Below, one piece after another: positions 36,467-49,500 of a stretch of 64,000 bases of DNA; position 1 is the stretch's first letter, and every line of letters begins with the position of its first letter. The DNA lies in NCBI RefSeq assembly GCF_003254395.2, contig NC_037643.1:5507458-5571457 (forward strand). Direction: 5' to 3'. Source of the stretch: Apis mellifera (taxonomy: Eukaryota; Arthropoda; Insecta; Hymenoptera; Apidae). Made by a program: the position numbers and the translations under genes. The notes beneath the pieces are model-generated. The model did no database searches and was not told where the DNA came from. It worked only from the letters and a program-made list of their open reading frames with translations.

Positions 36467-39400
36467 AATCGCTCGAATAATTCATCCGCCGTTTCTTCAA
36501 TAATTGATCGAACGATACCGTCTCTTTTCACCGCGTGCGTGCAAACAACGTGTTAACCCTTACACAAAGTAACCAGTTTTGAACGCGTATTTGTACACAA
36601 GCGTGAATAATGTATGCGAGTCCAGCGGTGAACGTTTACGTTTTTGGACACTCGTGGGGGTTGCTCGTGTTGGGAATAAACGTGTTGCAAGCCTTGGCTG
36701 TCGTTTAGAGCAGGCCTTGTTTATGAACAGACCACGAAGATATGGTTGCTGCAAGAAAAAAACGTGCGTTTTAGGCAGGACGATGTAGCACCCCCTCCGT
36801 AGCTCACTCTCGAATGGGTCCCTCGTGCTTTAGGGCTATCGAACAAGTTACACCCGAGAAAACTTACGGGACACAAAACGATGTATGTAGACGCTATAAA
36901 AAGGACACGTGTCCTCTTAGTAGTTTCGTTCCATCCACTATTTTTTCCATCCACGAAGTTGATGAAATTAAGGGATCAGTAGAGCTTGGGAGAACAGGAT
37001 TTAGGATAGGTAGATTTTATTCTCGAAGTCTTGGCAATCGTTTAATTTATTTCTAAATTATTTCTTAATTTCTTGGAGCAACATTTATGTAAAAAATATA
37101 CGATTTTGGTATATTCGATTGATAAAATTTAAAAAAAATAAGAAGAAAATTGGTTTACATTAAAATCAAACAGATTTGTTGGTCGTTCATAGGCATATTT
37201 TTCATTTTTGGTACAGGAATGCGGGGGGACTATATGAAAAAAGTTGCGCACGGGGAAAAAAAAATATCAGAAGAATATTTTCGATGAGAGGTTCACCCTC
37301 GAGTCTAGTGGGCCCTTTGCATTTCAAGAATACCATTTTCGAGGTCCACCCTCGAACCTTTACACGCTTTCCCTTTACATACCACCCTCCCTCCTCACCC
37401 CCAGTCTTTTTCTCTCTTTAATTTCGTTTGCCGTCAAACTTTTTCGGCCAAGCTTTCGAAACTTTTCCATAGAAACAATGTGAAATACTACAAACGCTCG
37501 AGGATAGTTACGTTGTTGCTATAGTTAATTAAAACGTTTGTTTCTCCCTTAATATGTTTTTATAATCATTCTTCAATTTTATTTCGATAATTGTATCTAT
37601 TATATCAATTTATTTCTTGGTCATCCCTATTTTTCTGAATACTTCTGTACGTCGTTCAATTCAGACGGAATCCATTTATCTACTTTCTTACTCGAGTCAA
37701 CCGAGGAATAATCGGTCAAATGCTTGACTTTTATTCGGGACGTCATTTCTTCTGCTTTTCCTCTAATACATTAAATGTATTCTCTTCCTCTTACTTCATT
37801 TTTACCTAAATATCCTTAAATTTTATTCCAAATCCAAATAAAATTGTACCAATCAATCGTAACGATTATAAATTTCACAGTAATTTCTATTTATCTTCCC
37901 TTTCAATTTCAAATCAACGAGAAAGATATAAAAAAAATATCCACAACTTCTTTTAACAATCGATCAAACAATTATTCCTCTTAAAATTTCCTAACACTTT
38001 GAAATTTTAATCTCGTACAAAAAAAAAAAAAATAAAATTCAAGATTGCCTCGTTGAAAATATACTCCAATAGCAATAAAATTGTTCCATACACGAACCTA
38101 ATAAAAATCGTGGGTAATAGATGATCGGTTATCAACATGAACCGTCCGTGCTATATCCGCTCCCCTAAATTATCCGAATCGTTTATCTGTCCAGCCGGAG
38201 GATACACACGTTTCAGGAAATAATTACGCCATTAACGCGGCCGAATAAAAGCTGCGTGGAAGGGGCGCGTTAAGCGTTATTCGTGTATCGTTAACACGGC
38301 CAGTTCGATCGAAATCGAGGGGGAGAGGGTGGGGAAAAAAGCTTGGAAAACTCGGGTGCAATCGTGTAAGGCAAACAACCGGGCGCCACCGAGTGTTCGA
38401 TCGGGTTATATTATCGCCTTTACACCTCCCTCTTCCTTCCTTCATCCTTTATCCTTTCTTTCGTTGCACCCGCATTGCGGAAACGTTCGAAGAAAGGACG
38501 TTCGAAGATTCGTCAAATCTCGACGGGGGGGCAAGCTAGAAGAATTTGGAGTGATTCCAATATCTAATCGATGGATCGTTGCATCCTTCTCGCGCTTAAA
38601 TGATACGCGATTCGGTGGGATAGAGACAGGATTATATCTGGAGTCGGGATGTAAGTTTTGGAATCTTGGAATGGTTTGAGGGAACGAAAGTTTAGGGAAT
38701 TAGATATAGTCGAGGTTCGATTAATTAATCGATTGAAGCAGTTGAAACGCTTTTAGTTGTATTGGTGAAAGGGGGGGAGGATATATGGGATTGCGTTTGA
38801 ACGGTTCTTCTTTTGATGTGGTTAGATTGCTTGCCGGTGAACGTTGGGTAACAATTGGAGTTAGTCTCGAGTGAGTTTCGAAGATGATGAATTTTTGGGA
38901 TTTCTCACGTTTTTGTAGAATTGAACTCACACTGTTATTGTTAACAGTGAATTGTATTAATTATTTGTTATTTTAATTATACTTTGAAAATTATGAAATG
39001 TAATGAAAGAGACGCGAGGTGATCGAATTTTCCTTCTTTATTCGATCGATTCTCATTGAAAAATCTTGGAAAAAAAAAATCAATCAGGAAGGATGATATT
39101 TAATCGAATGGATGAAATTAGTCTTCGACACATACACGTATTGATTTTTAATCATCCGTCGTAATTAAAAATATTAACTGTCAATCGTTCGTTGTTAGTT
39201 TTTAATCGAAATTTAATTAAAATTTCATCCGGTTTACATAAACGTGTATATGATATTAAATGAATACTTTTAACGATTAATATTGACACTGGATGGACTT
39301 GATATGAAACCAGAAATTTTTAATTTCGTAAATAAAAAAAAAAAAAAGGAAACAATTTTAATAAGTTAATCGAATCGATTGTTGAACAATTTATTAATCA

Positions 39401-42400
39401 AATTATTCTATCTTTAATCGAATTAAATATTATTCGTTTATATTTTTAAAATTATCCTGAACTTTACACTTTATACTGTAAGTTCAAATTTACATCGAAA
39501 TATAATAATCGATTTCCAATAAATTTTCTGGTTTTATTAATCAATCATCTTCGAGACTATTTCGCAATTTATTTCCAACGAAATAATTCAAATTTAAGAG
39601 TAATTTCGAAAGAAATTTTTCCTTCTCCATTTCGCGAATTAAATCTAAGTAAACAACATACACGTTAACCGTAAACATGAACATTCGTTTACGCTGTCGG
39701 ATTGAAACTATCGTTCAATTCTGTATGGGCAAAATTCGATCACTTGTGGTCAAAGATCCGAAATTGACGTGCTTTATGTACAATATACAATATTGTGAAA
39801 TTGTTCGCAGTGATACAGATCCAACGTGTCGTACGGCAAACAATTTGTTATCAAATCAATTTAGTTTCGATCGTGATCGCGTAATTGTTCGAAAGATAGA
39901 GTCTAATCTAAATCTAAAAAGTTTCCGTTCATTATTCGTAAATACAATGCCGCGACGTGATTTGTATTCATGTAGGGATTAAAGATTCATAAGCCGGATT
40001 GATTATGCATTTTTAACGCCGCCATTCACGTGAAAATGCGAGAAAAAAGGGAAAAGATTACGCAATATGGTGATTGAACGATGAGATATTTAAGTTTTCA
40101 CAGAGTAAGATAGAAATCAACTTCGTCGTTTATTTTTCTTTCCAAACATTTAAATTTCTCTTTCAAATATATTCTTTTTATTTCATTTTTTATTTTTTAT
40201 TTCGCGTATGGCGATAGATGGAACTGTGACGAAATGGATTATCGATTTTCACAAACATTAGAATGAGTCATGGCACCAACTGAATGCACTTGCATAAAAC
40301 AGCTGGATGCGGGGGGTGTTAGATTCTTATAAGGGGGTGACCCTGATCCAGATTGATGTTCCAACAGGATATCCTTAACGTACCGTGTAATTCGGTTCTT
40401 CTTTCTCATTTCGAAACAGTTTGAATCGATCATTCCACAATCCCATTTCGATACATCCTATCTACTTTTCTATTTTGATTTCTATTCATCTTGACTCAAA
40501 TATCCATAACTCGAATAAAAATATTCATCTCGTATTCTTTCCAATGAATAAAATGATATTTTCATGTTTCTTCGTTTCATCAATTTGTTTATTCAATTTG
40601 ATAACACAAAATTGTACTCTCAAAGTGTATAATTACATCTCCTTGGAAATAATTCGTTTCAAAATTATCAACTATCGATGTGATCTATAAAAAAAGATTA
40701 AATTATTCACTGTAAAGATTTTAAATCTATTTATCAAGCATACCTACCTATGCAACGAACAATTAACATCCATATGCAAATATGCAGATAGAAATCTCCA
40801 ATCTCCCCAATGCGATATACTTCTTAATATTAAATGTATAGCATCGTCGTAAAAGTTGAAGCTATGAATATTCACCGATAAAGAAAGAAAACCCTTTGCG
40901 GATGGAGTAATCGAGTTTTCGACCGTTTCTTTCCTCCTGTTTCCTCCTGCCCCGGTTGTAATTAGCCGCGCGTATTCCACCATGTCTGAGCGTCCTTCTC
41001 TCCCTGGACATGGATTTACGCGTTTGTGAAACGTGTACCTGACACGGCCGCGCGCGTTGTCGCATTCCTCGCCTCTCGCTCCCTCCTCGTTTTTCCTGAA
41101 ATGAAACGCAAACGCGTGCACGACGTCCATCCAACCGTGCCTTTGCCCCGTGAAATTGTAATTTTAACCTTCCCTCTACCTTTGTGCACGCGATCCTCTG
41201 TCCCTATACCGCACGCTTCGTCCTTATCCTCCTCCTCCTCCTCCAATCTTTTGCGCCTTCGCTCGTCCTCGTCCCTCTTGCACACGGTTAATATCCCTCG
41301 TCTCCGCGTTCCTCGCGCTCGTGGAACACGATGTGTGAAATGTGGAGGAGTTTTCGTCTCTTGTCTCATGTCAACATCGTTAATTATTATTCTTTGTCGA
41401 TTATTAGTTAAAAGGTGCAGCAATGATAAATGATAGATAATTGGATAATTTTTATTATTTTTTTTATTAACGTAGGGGTGATATTTGATTTAAATGCTCG
41501 CGTATATCTTGGAAAATGAAAGAATATATATAAATTTTAATTCAAGTTCCCTTTAATCTTTGCTTCTATCGAGCTTGTCCCCAGGACTCGTTATATGCCC
41601 GCGTTCCTTGCATGCACTCGCTCGTGGAAACTCGTGATATATGAAACTTTTACTATCACCATCGTTATTATTCTTTAGTTGCTAGCGAAAGATAAAATTT
41701 CCTTTAGCATTTTAAGAGTCGGAGAAATTTCCTTGGGATAACGATGGTTAGATTTCTTCCTGCAAGTTTTTACTCAAAAAACGCGTGAAACTTTAGATAT
41801 TTCTGGAAATATAAAAGATGTACAATAAATAAATAATGAATAAATAGATACATACATAATCGAAGTTCAATATTTTAAAATAATTAAAAAAATAGTACCA
41901 TTTCACGCGAGTTTCATTTTTCACACTTCTCTTTCCTTTATCGATACACCATCTTTTGTAAAGTATTCCATAACGAAATTGATAGCTTTGATAAAATTTA
42001 TCGCTGAACAATTCGTTCCCAAAAGTAGCACGCTCGAGGAAACTTGCTGTCCCACGTATATTGCGTATGATCGCGTAATCGTGAATGTTTGGCAACTTTT
42101 AATCAAAATAAAGTTATATCTTCGTGATTTTTCGTTAAATAACCGGATGCTTCCTCTTTGTTTGTCCACGATCGTCGAAAGAAAAGTCGGATAGCAGCTA
42201 GAAAAATTAAATTTATAATTGAATAGGAGAGGCATGACGATATTTTCTTGAATTTCTCTCTCTCTCTCAACTTAAGCACGATCCACACGATTAAACTACT
42301 GCATATTCCACGAAAATTATAGTCCGGAATACAATTTAACCGAAATTGCTCAATTAAAAGTTACAAGAACGGGCAATACGTTCGAGCTCACAATTAACAC

Positions 42401-42596
42401 TTCGTCCTTATTTGCATACCCTCTCGAAACATCTCTCTCGTTCGCTTTGAGACGTCATCTTTATGAACAAGCAAGTTGTCCGTCCACCAAGCAGTGGCAG
42501 AGGTAATCCACGATACCTGGAGGTATCTCGACGAGGGAAATAAACGTGACGTAGCCCTGGGCGGTGGAGACACCGCACGGGTGTAAAGGGTATTTC

Positions 42597-42629
<33 letters not shown>
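42597..42629. repeat. Compound AT/AG microsatellite
   Basis: A run of about ten AT units passes directly into about six AG units. A GGAA tetranucleotide run follows at about 42711-42735. Confidence 0.9.
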
Positions 42630-43127
42630 TGGATAAATGTAGGAAAGGAAGAAGGAAGGAAGACATCACACGCGTGTATCTCAACGACAAGGAAAGAAAG
42701 ATGAAAGATTGGAGGAAGGAAGGAAGGAAGGAAGGTTGAGGCACGCAGCAGGGGCGTACTTATAAATCGCTTAATCGCTGTTTTTCACGGATCGAGAACT
42801 CGAGAAAAACTCGAGGCTGTTCCTGCCCCTGCTACGTTTCGCGTGGCAAAGCACTCGGTCGCGTTTCGCTCGAGAATGCTTGATGCCAGCGAAAAGGGAT
42901 TCGAGCCTCTTTTTCTTCCTTTTCCTTTTCGATTTCGCCATTTCTCACGGCCTTGACGATTCACGTATTTCGTAGCCGATGTCACGTTCTAACCTTGCGA
43001 TTTTTGAGGCGAGGGGGTGAGGCTATTGAAAGAAAGTTTAGAGAGAGGTCTCGCGGTTGGGAAACAAGATTTCGTTATTGGAGAACGATATTTTAAGATA
43101 TTTTTTTAAATCAGAAGCTCGATAATC
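42630..43127. other. CpG-rich patch in the probable long intron, no gene seen
   Basis: CpG-rich from about 42770 to 43020 with no supported frame or splice structure. It contains the GGAA run mentioned with the neighbouring microsatellite. Confidence 0.5.
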
Positions 43128-43521
43128 GTTACTTCAGGAATGAAAAGACGTATTCATTTGATTACAAAGATTGATGAAAAATATATCCCAAATATACTTA
43201 CAAGATATTTCCTCTAAAAATCGATCATTCTTTTTCTCTTTTTTCAAAAAAAAAAAGTTACTTCAGGAATGAAAAGACGTATTCATTTGATTATACAAAG
43301 ATTGATGAAAAATATATCCCAAATATACTTACAAGATATTTCCTCTAAAAATCGATCATTCTTTTTCTCTTTTTTCAAAAAAAAAAAGTTACTTCAGGAA
43401 TGAAAAGACGTATTCATTTGATTATACAAAGATTGATGAAAAATATATCCCAAATATACTTACAAGATATTTCCTCTAAAAATCGATCATTCTTTTTCTC
43501 TTTTTTCAAAAAAAAAAAAAA
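43128..43521. repeat. Three-copy tandem repeat, period 129-131 bases
   Basis: GTTACTTCAGGAATGAAAAG starts at 43128, 43257 and 43388. The units are almost identical and each ends in TTTTTTCAAAAAAAAAA, the A run growing in the last copy. Near-identity implies recent expansion, and copy number may vary between individuals. Each unit contains an ATACTTACAAG donor-like match on the minus strand, but no exon. Confidence 0.95.
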
Positions 43522-46500
43522 GAAGTTTCAAAATATCGTAATGGGGGGGATATTAGTCTCGCTCTCGAGTTTCCAGACACGTCCGCGAAGGATCGAGCGG
43601 AGATCCGTGGGTATCGCATAGAAGAAAGCAATCGCGGGGACGTCTGTCGTCCGCATTGCCTCGAGCGAGAAGCCGGATTTCCATCGATCCCCACCCCTTC
43701 GTCTCGTCGCCGCGTTCGGGGCCGCGTTCGTGGATGACGTCCACCGGCTGGAGTTGGCTTTGCTTTCACGGAGAAGTGTAATGATGGTGCGATGACGGCT
43801 GTCAATATGTTACCTCTCGCCATCTGGCGTCCCCGCGTCCCGCCTGTTTGATTACACGCCGCATTCGCGTTGGCAAGTAAACGATTGAAGCGAAAAGGGG
43901 GACGTTTTCGGGGGATGGTGGTTCGTTTATATCGCGTATTATTGTCGAGTTGTAACGAGATTGATTAAACATTGAATAATAAATTTCGCGCTTAGATGTT
44001 GTTTCTCAATTATAGATATAGTTGAGTTAGTTTTTTTTTTTAATCTTATAACTTTTTAATAACTTTTTTTTAAAAGGTTAGAAAAATCGTGTCGCGGGGT
44101 AGTTTGGATAGGTATAAATGTATTATCGTTTTACGACATCGAATATCTTCTCGCGTTTAATTATTATATTTCTCATTTTCGCGAAAATGATATAGTTGTG
44201 CAAACTAGGGAGATAAATGGACAGCCCCTTTAAGCAATTAATTAATCATTAAACGAGGAATTTGCGCAAAGCGGCGAGGATGCAGCTAATAGAGTTGGTC
44301 AAACACGGATTACAACTGTCATTAACGTGAGCCAGTGTGTAATATATTAGCCTGATGAGTATGGATCGCAAAACGGTGTGCGCATTAAAGATGTCAGAAT
44401 TTCGATAATGCTGCTGCCTGTATATTTGACAAACATTCGATCGTCTGCTTGTATCGTACCAACACTTGCTTTGATATATCAAGCACGTATCTTCCATCAA
44501 TAATTGGGCCTCTGATCTTTGTTTATCAATCTCTCGTTGTTTGCGTGTGGTATAAAATATTGGTTCAATCTTCTGAATTATTATTATTCTTATATTATAA
44601 TCCGTGATATTTTTAGAAAAGAATCTACATAAATTTTTGCGTACACCGATATTTATCCTTGACATTTCGAGTTTTAATTTGAATTAAAACTCACGGACGT
44701 GAAGCGTGTCTTTCGCTTATACAAATATCTTTTAAGATATTCTTGAAAAGGAATAAAGATAGTTTAAATCTATTTTTAAAAAAATCAGACTCGCACAAAT
44801 CTGTCATTAATAAATAATTCTACAAAGCGTTTCAATTAAATTGAAAAGAGAAAAAAAGAAAATTCCTTCGTCTCGCTCTTTAACTTTAATTGACCCACTT
44901 TTGTTTCTCATCCGACCGTGTGCACCGGTAACATCGATTACCTGTCCGCAACCCTGGTCCCGTCGTCGCCATATCTCTGGCATATTTTTCAACCGAAATT
45001 CCAAGAAATTCTCCAACTTTCTCCCGTATATCTCGCCAATTTGTATCCCTCTCCTCCGATACAAATCGAATCCCTCTCCAATCTCTCCAATCCCATTTCG
45101 AGTCGAGTGACATCTGGAAAAAAGGCCATCGTCATTCATCGTGATTTGTGAATGGTATTAGCTCTCGAACGATATTAATAATCGAAAATTTTCGAAAATT
45201 TTCACCAATAAGAAACGGAGATATTCCCAATTTTGTACAGAATTACATTCGCAAAAAGTGTGACGATGGTACGATTTCGATCATTCGTGCTTAGTTTCGT
45301 TTCTAGTTGCGTCGTTTAGACAAACAAACGAGCACGGATGATGATTGTCGGCCATGGATCGACTTTTTAATTACAAGTTACACTTGGCGATACAGGAAGG
45401 AATCACTGTCCGACTGTCAATCAGCAAGTTTTCAATCAAGAACTTTTTTCCAACAAAGCTGGATATTGGATAGCGCGTTTTACAGGCAACGTTTAAAATA
45501 CAACATTGCGCTCGACTTTGACTTTGCGTTATAATTTATCGAGCATACGAATTTAAAAAAATCGATCTTAAAATTTAACCTTCCTTTTCTTTTTTTTAAA
45601 TACATACAATTATTCAACGCGTGATCTAATAGAATATCGTTCTTTTCAATATTTTCCTCGTCCACGGGAAGAATAAAGGGGAGGGGAATTTTTCGACGGT
45701 CAATAAAAAGGAAAACGCCTGTCGTTGACACGCGTGTCGATAATGCGAGATTTCGTGGAAAAAACGACGCGATAAAAACGGGCGGGCATTAATCGCGAAT
45801 GCAATCAATGTCGGCGATCGCTTTAATCTTCCCGCATTTTCCTTTTCCCGTATATAACTTTCAATGTTTATATCTGTATGATAAATCGATTAAAAAAAAA
45901 AAGGAAAAAAGAAAAAGATCCATGTAGAGCAACATCTGGAGCAAACGTTCTGACAGGTGTCGATGTATCGCGCTAATTGCACGCGTAATGAATGTCCACA
46001 TGTGTAGATGATGGAAATCGATTCGAAAGAATTAAATGATGGGTAAGGGGGAGGGATAATGAAAGGGGGAAATATGGAATAAATATTTGCGTTTAGGATG
46101 AATGTTAATTTGATACGACTTATCGGTATAAATTTGACGTTGAAATCGCGAGTGAAATGTGTAATTCTTTTTTTATTATTGGATTTAATGGGATTTAATA
46201 CTCGCAGATAGAGATATATCTTTTTCTTTGTTGAAAGACACGTACACATTTTGAACGAAGCACAGTGTTTGACAAAGTATTTTTATTCAATATTTTATAT
46301 AAAGTATTGTTATTTATACTTTTTAAAATGCAGAAATAGATTATAGAACGATATATAGAAATATTAAATAATTTCATTTGTACTCGATAAATTTTTAAGG
46401 TTAATCTTCAACGAGGATGAAATCGTCTATGAAAGGTTATTTTTGATTTAGACCAGGCTTCTTTCAAACTGTCTGCCATCAATTTTCCATGCATATCCAT

Positions 46501-49500
46501 CTGTTTCCCTCTTTCTGAATATTTCGTACGTGCGAACATATACGAGCTTGTGTGAATATTTTCGGTGGACTGGTTGTCGCTTTCGTCCTTCCTGTCTCAA
46601 TGTTCATCCAGCCTTCATTTTCAGCTTTTGAAACGGGCGTTTTCCAAGCTAGGCCCCTCTCTCGATTAGGCAGACGTTGGCATTGTGATTTTTCTTTTTG
46701 TTTTCTTCGAGAGATGGAACTCTCTCCACTTTTCCACATATCGGTTATTCTGGAATAGAGAAAAATAGGACGGGAATTAATTAAGACGTTGAAAAATCTT
46801 CCTTTTTGAATACGTGGAATTGTAAAAAAAAATATAAATAATAAAAAGAAATGCAGCAAAGCACTGGTGATTAATGAAGTTAATAAATTTTATCGTGACG
46901 ACTTTCTTTTCGTTCATCTCAATTTTCCATTTTTAATTAATAATCTGAAATGGTATGGTATTTTTATTAGAATTTTTTTTCACTTAGTTAATTAGGATTT
47001 TTTTTATTTTATACACATCATGATATAAAGAATTAAAATAAATAGAAAATATGCAGGGTAAAAAATATAATGTACATAATATACTATACAGCTTGGAGGA
47101 AGTATTTTTTTAAAAGATTTAATTTTTAATTTTATTTATTTTTTTTTTTAACGAAGCTCTTGCTTCGAGGGAAAATTTATTATAAATTTAAATCATTTTT
47201 GTTAAGAAGCCAGATAATATTTAACGAAAAATTTGGAATGGAATATTAAGATGCATCGAAACTAATTACTCTTAAATTATTATTTAAATACAACAATATT
47301 GAATAACTCGTGTCAATGTAATTACAATTATTACCGACTTACTCACGTGAGTTACAACTTAATGCTCGTATTCTCTTCCATCCAAGATATTATCTTTTTG
47401 CTCCTATATATATATAATAAAATGATTTTACAACGAATTAACCATTCATTGTCCGTGGAATGGAGGACATTTGTGACAAGCTTGGCTGCTCGTGTTTCTG
47501 TAATTAAGGCGCATTCACACGGATCACATTGGGGTGGCGTTAATTTAATGGCTCTTGATTGCTCGGTGCAGTAATTGCTACGTGGACACGCGTGCAAGCC
47601 CTTTTTATCATTTAGGATGCTTGTTCTGCCTTATATGTATTGTACTTGACTGTCGTCTATCCACCAATGCGAATAATTTCTTTATTATTTAAAGCAACTT
47701 ATCCACTGCACACGTGATGTGTGCAAATCTTCTTCCTCTTTCGACCATTTGAAAACAAATTAACTTGAAATGCTAATCTCAATAATTACTCTTGAATTGT
47801 TTCCTTCGTGAAAATAACTTGCAGATGTAAGAGTTAAATTAAAAAATCACAATGTATTGAAAACGCATCGGGTTTTTTTTAATTACATAAATGATAAATA
47901 CAATTTTTAAATGCACATTTTGCAATTTTTCGATAAGGAAGCATAGTAATCTCGTAAATGGTTCCAGAAAAAAGCCTAAACTTCCGCGTTTTCAATGCAA
48001 ATGGAAGCATCAATTCGAAACAAAAATTGCGACGATTCTTAGGAAAAGTTTTTTCCCGGGGAATATCCATCACGCGACCAACCACTTCCCCTAACAATCC
48101 GTTATCAATCTTGCTAATGTCGTAGCTTCCACCTCCTTATTATCATAACGCGGTGTTGTCTGAGTCGCATCGCGATGAGTTTGGAAACAACGCCTATTTG
48201 TTTCCTCTCTTCTGGAAAGAAACGTTTGCTTTTTCCTTTAACATTTTATAAATCTTTCTCTTCTTTTAACTCCCTTTGTTTCCTGCTCCTTTCGTTAGTT
48301 TTCGATCGATTTTGGATTTTATAACTAAGGAATAGGTAAGCAATGAAGGCTGCAAGTGATTTTGCCTAACTATATTTAAGACGAAACTACTGTGAGATAG
48401 GATCAATCTGTCGAAAGTTATTTTGGATCAGGGTTAGGATGTTACAAGGAAGGATAAGTTTTTGACTATATATTAACGAATATAACAGATAGATAGTTTT
48501 TCTATTTCTTCATTTTAATTTTGAATTTTTAAGCAACAACTAAATTATCAGTCTCTAGCCTCTTAAAATTATAATACATTATACAATTGTTTAGTTTCTA
48601 ACTTGATAAATTTATTTAAGAATTTATTAAACTCTCATTGAATTTATCAACTTACTTCTACGTTATATCTAACAGTAAAATTACCATCCCCAGAAAATTA
48701 ATTTCATAGGAGAACAATCTACAAAGTTTTTGGCTCGTTTGAATTCATCAGTCGTGTGAAAATAAAACTAAACGTTATCATCTAGTTCCAATTAACAATC
48801 ATTGAGATTATGCAAATGTATCGTAATAAAGAGCACCCCCATTCTAATTAACTGGCATCATAAACATACGTCGTGCGTCATTCGAAAAGGGACCCTCCTT
48901 TTTCTCAATGGTGGGGTGGCATACGCATACGCCAAGCGTAGTATATCCCAAGAGCTATTTTCCAATTGACCAGTATGCTTAATTGAAGTCAGGGGTCCGT
49001 GGAGTCGAGTAGAAGCGTAAACGATCGTAAAGCAATGGGGGCAGGTCGAGACCGAGGGGGTTGCGTAAGACGGACGCAGTCTGGATTCGAGAACAATAGA
49101 TTTAAGGTGCTTCTCGCTCGATCTCATGAATCTTGCGCACGTGACAGAGGCTCGGCTCGGTCATTCGTTTCGAAACACTTTAGTTGGACGAAAAAAACAC
49201 TTTCCAATTCTTCACCTCCCCTTCCCGATTATTCTCTTCATTTGAATCGAATTCGCATCTTTTCTTTTTTATTGAATCGTTTTTTTGTAACAAATGGAAA
49301 GTGGTAATTTTTATTATTGTTGTTGTTACTGGAGATATAAATAGTGTTTCCTGTAGGATGTTGCAATTTTATCCATAAAATTTGTATATACGATATTTAT
49401 ATCAATATACATTCTTCTGAATAGATGTTCTTTCGCGATAAATAATTTTTCCAAAACCTTTAAACATTCAACCACGATATATATATATATATATATTTCC

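Larger units (their letters stand above)
31339..42596. other. First part of a probable long intron of the plus-strand gene
   Basis: No supported exon. AT-rich DNA alternates with CpG-rich patches at about 36500-36950, 37200-37450, 38100-38680 and 40860-41340. The last has overlapping Ser/Arg-rich frames on both strands fed by a CTC-triplet run. A pure CTT-type run lies at 35318-35335. Copies of ATTAACGCGG at 32691 and 38231 may be regulatory. The reading as intron depends on the donor at 31338 and the splice site at 56893. Confidence 0.45.

Noticed and set aside
44340..44385. Hammerhead-ribozyme-like CTGATGAG
   Set aside because: The second conserved block, GAAA preceded by C at the right place, is missing (GCAAAAC is present instead), and the flanks do not form the required stems.
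48332..48340. AATAG|GTAAGCA as a second ratchet site
   Set aside because: No polypyrimidine tract in front; purine-rich sequence precedes the AG. CAG|GTAATG at about 26380 was rejected for the same reason.
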